Positions 43,413-45,139 of a stretch of 45,139 nt of DNA are shown piece after piece. Every line of letters starts with the position of its first letter. Position 1 is the stretch's first letter. The DNA comes from Sulfurospirillaceae bacterium (GTDB lineage: Bacteria > Campylobacterota > Campylobacteria > Campylobacterales > Sulfurospirillaceae). The position numbers and the translations under genes were made by a program. The stretch lies in assembly GCA_028693565.1 (NCBI GenBank), contig JAQUVE010000005.1, forward strand, positions 1 to 45,139, read 5' to 3'. The notes under the pieces are model-generated. The model was not told where the DNA came from. It saw only the letters and a list, made by a program, of their open reading frames with translations, and did not search any database.

Positions 43413-44528
43413 ATGGAAAAAATCGTTGATATTATAGAATCAATCGCCCACGAAAAAGGTCTTGATATTAGAGAAGTTAAAGAGACCGTTACATTAGCTT
43501 TGGTAAAAACTGCTAAAAAAATTTATGGTCAACAATATGAGTATGGTGCAGAAATTGACCCTGCCACTAAAAGTTTAAAACTCTACCAAAAAGTACTCGT
43601 TGTTGCTCCTGAAGATGAACGATTAATAGATGGAAATGAAAACTTTATTGCCATTAAAGCAGCGAAAGAAGTGGACCCTGAGATTGAAATCGGCGATGAA
43701 CTAACATACGCTCTACCTCTTGATAATCTTGGTCGAACGGCAGCAGCAACACTTCAAAAAGAGCTTGAATACCATATCCAACGTTTGTTAGAAAATAATA
43801 TTTTCGAAAAGTACCAAAACCTTGTTGGTAAAACAGTATTTGGTACTGTTGTACGTATTGATAACGATGAAAATACTTATATTGAAATTGATGAAATTCG
43901 TGCTATTTTACCACGCAAAAATCGTATCAAAGGTGAAAAATTCAAAATTGGCAATGTTGTTAAAAGCGTTATTCGAAAAGCTCTTATTGACAAAGCTCAA
44001 GGTATTTATGTTGAACTCTCTCGCACGAGCCCTAAATTTTTAGAGTCTCTTTTAGAACTTGAAGTTCCTGAAATTAAAGATGGTATGATTAAAATCGTTG
44101 GTAGTGCTAGGATTCCTGGAGAGCGCGCTAAGATATCACTTCTATCTCTACATCCTAATATTGATGCAGTTGGCGCAACCGTTGGTACCAAAGGTGTGAG
44201 AATTAATGCCGTGAGTAAAGAGCTCCATAATGAAAATATTGATTGTATTGAATTTTCTAATATTCCAGAAATTTTCATTGCACGTGCACTTAGCCCTGCT
44301 ATGGTTTCGAATGTTAGAATTACAGCGGGTAAAGCTATAGTCACTCTCCCAAGTGATCAAAAATCCAAAGCAATTGGTAAAAGCGGTATTAATATTCGTT
44401 TAACATCTATGCTCTGTGGCCTAGATATTGAGTTAGTTGAATCAGGGGTAAGTGAAGCAAAAAGCACCCATGATGATCAACCACAACGTGACCCTAATGC
44501 ACTTAAAAATCTTTTTGGTGGACTTTAA
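43413..44528 (+). CDS. nusA: Transcription termination/antitermination factor NusA
   Basis: The 371-residue protein has the RNA-polymerase-binding N-terminal domain (1-125), an S1 domain (about 130-200), and two KH domains (about 225-345) with VGATVGTKGVRI and AIGKSGINIRL. The acidic repeats found at the C-terminus of the longer E. coli protein are missing, which is usual outside gammaproteobacteria. The ATG at 43413 has AAGGA five bases before it. The frame is open further upstream, but that part has no family match. Confidence 0.95.
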   Translation: MEKIVDIIESIAHEKGLDIREVKETVTLALVKTAKKIYGQQYEYGAEIDPATKSLKLYQKVLVVAPEDERLIDGNENFIAIKAAKEVDPEIEIGDELTYALPLDNLGRTAAATLQKELEYHIQRLLENNIFEKYQNLVGKTVFGTVVRIDNDENTYIEIDEIRAILPRKNRIKGEKFKIGNVVKSVIRKALIDKAQGIYVELSRTSPKFLESLLELEVPEIKDGMIKIVGSARIPGERAKISLLSLHPNIDAVGATVGTKGVRINAVSKELHNENIDCIEFSNIPEIFIARALSPAMVSNVRITAGKAIVTLPSDQKSKAIGKSGINIRLTSMLCGLDIELVESGVSEAKSTHDDQPQRDPNALKNLFGGL

Positions 44529-44535
44529 TCCACCT

Positions 44536-44565
44536 CTTTACATGTAGAAATTTCTACATGTAAAG
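44536..44565. terminator. 30-bp perfect palindrome, bidirectional terminator of nusA and the small lipoprotein gene
   Basis: CTTTACATGTAGAAA (44536-44550) is followed directly by its reverse complement (44551-44565). The repeat starts 7 bp after the nusA stop and ends 2 bp before the convergent lipoprotein stop. T-runs follow on the plus strand only after about ten bases. Each arm contains an ACATGT core. Confidence 0.65.
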
Positions 44566-44567
44566 CT

Positions 44568-44717
44568 CTATTCTGTTTTTTCTTTTACCCAATCAGCACC
44601 TTGATTGACCTTCTCTTTAGTCCAATGAGCGCCGTCTTTTGCATCTTGTTTAATACCACCCCATGTGGCACATCCGCTAAATATAAACAGCATTAAAACT
44701 AAAAGTATCGTTTTCAT
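44568..44717 (-). CDS. Small entericidin-like lipoprotein
   Basis: The 49-residue precursor reads MKTILLVLMLFIFSGC at its start. This is a signal peptide with lipobox IFSGC, giving acylation at C16. The mature peptide of about 34 residues contains two similar units (AKDGAHWTKEK and NQGADWVKEK), resembling small entericidin-type envelope lipoproteins. A good ribosome binding site (AAAGGAGA) precedes the ATG. Confidence 0.8.
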   Translation of the reverse strand: MKTILLVLMLFIFSGCATWGGIKQDAKDGAHWTKEKVNQGADWVKEKTE

Positions 44718-44736
44718 TTTTCTCCTTTATTAAATA

Positions 44737-45139
44737 TTATCCTCGTCTTTTAAAATGAGGATTGAGTTTGGTTAATACTATATCGGCAATCATATTTCCC
44801 ATAAGCGTTAACAAAGAAGCGATGATTAGTATGCCCATGATGACAGGATAATCTCGACTCAAAGCACTTTGGTAAAATAAAAGCCCCATACCATTTATCG
44901 CAAAAATAGATTCTAAAATAACACTTCCCCCAATTAAGCCTGGCAATGACAGTCCTAATATCGTCACCAGTGGAGGAGAAAGATTTGGTAAAATAAAACG
45001 TTTTAAAAGCTCTATTCCTTCTATACCTTGACTACGAGCAAAAAAGATATAATCACTTTTAAGAATATTCAGTGTCAAACTTCGCACATATAAGAGTAAG
45101 CTTCCAAGACCTCCAAAAACCATTACAAAAATGGGCAAG
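44737..45139 (-). CDS. ABC transporter permease, OppB/DppB type (5' end outside the window)
   Basis: The C-terminal 133 or more residues of an integral membrane permease are visible. They include the cytoplasmic loop DYIFFARSQGIEGIELLKRFILPN, the coupling-helix motif of peptide-type importers, then GLIGGSVILESIFAINGMG and LSRDYPVIMG. It would import peptides, nickel or similar solutes with ATP. The stop lies 20 bp upstream of the small lipoprotein gene's start. The rest is beyond the window edge. Confidence 0.9.
   Translation of the reverse strand, partial: LPIFVMVFGGLGSLLLYVRSLTLNILKSDYIFFARSQGIEGIELLKRFILPNLSPPLVTILGLSLPGLIGGSVILESIFAINGMGLLFYQSALSRDYPVIMGILIIASLLTLMGNMIADIVLTKLNPHFKRRG

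Overview
The window looks like a chromosomal segment of a Campylobacterota (Epsilonproteobacteria) species, most likely Sulfurospirillum or a close relative. The evidence is AT-rich DNA with compact operons, an HP0268-family protein, a tmRNA tag of the epsilonproteobacterial (A)NN...PAYA type, a short NusA, a prfB without programmed frameshift, and OprD-like porins next to a TRAP dicarboxylate transporter. The genus is inferred; no search was run.

Layout. 1-7016: tandem OprD-like porin genes (the left one almost entirely outside the window), a dctM-dctQ-dctP TRAP transporter operon, and a divergent response regulator and Cache-domain histidine kinase pair that probably control it. 7015-7328: two tandem copies of an undescribed hairpin-bearing element. 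7325-7840: putative lipoprotein. 7926-10462: tmRNA gene (ssrA) followed by a relic integrative island with a broken P4-type integrase, a Fic protein and a degenerate copy of the ssrA 3' end as possible attR. 10466-14106: LysR regulator divergent from an operon of aconitase-superfamily dehydratase large and small subunits plus a protein carrying every catalytic residue of fluoroacetate dehalogenase. 14060-17844: small membrane protein, DEAD-box helicase, S4 RNA-binding protein, a membrane/cytidylate-kinase-like fusion and an NTF2-like protein. 17954-26144: type I restriction-modification cassette hsdM-hsdS-hsdR followed by two translationally linked accessory genes, a YgjP-type metallopeptidase and an HNH-like nuclease candidate. 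26209-28307: short hybrid cluster protein (hcp) behind an FNR-type promoter, and uppS. 28517-32035: rho-dnaX-asparaginase-domain protein. 32021-35593: EI24 protein, DUF945 protein, small unknown protein and prfB. 35656-38787: panC-rimO-tilS. 38738-40864: PilM/PilN/PilO-like trio. 40985-43166: DUF374 acyltransferase, miaB and HP0268-family protein. 43413-45139: nusA, a 49-residue lipoprotein and an OppB/DppB-type ABC permease cut by the window edge.

How it works together. The left end is a solute-uptake module (outer-membrane porins, periplasmic binding protein, TRAP permease, two-component sensor). The middle is accessory DNA: the ssrA island, the dehydratase/dehalogenase operon and the restriction cassette. 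The right half is mostly conserved housekeeping in translation, tRNA modification, transcription termination and cell-wall lipid synthesis. A palindrome, TTTACATGTAAA, recurs far more often than base composition predicts; its four perfect copies lie inside or beside the restriction cassette, and related half-sites form terminator stems elsewhere.
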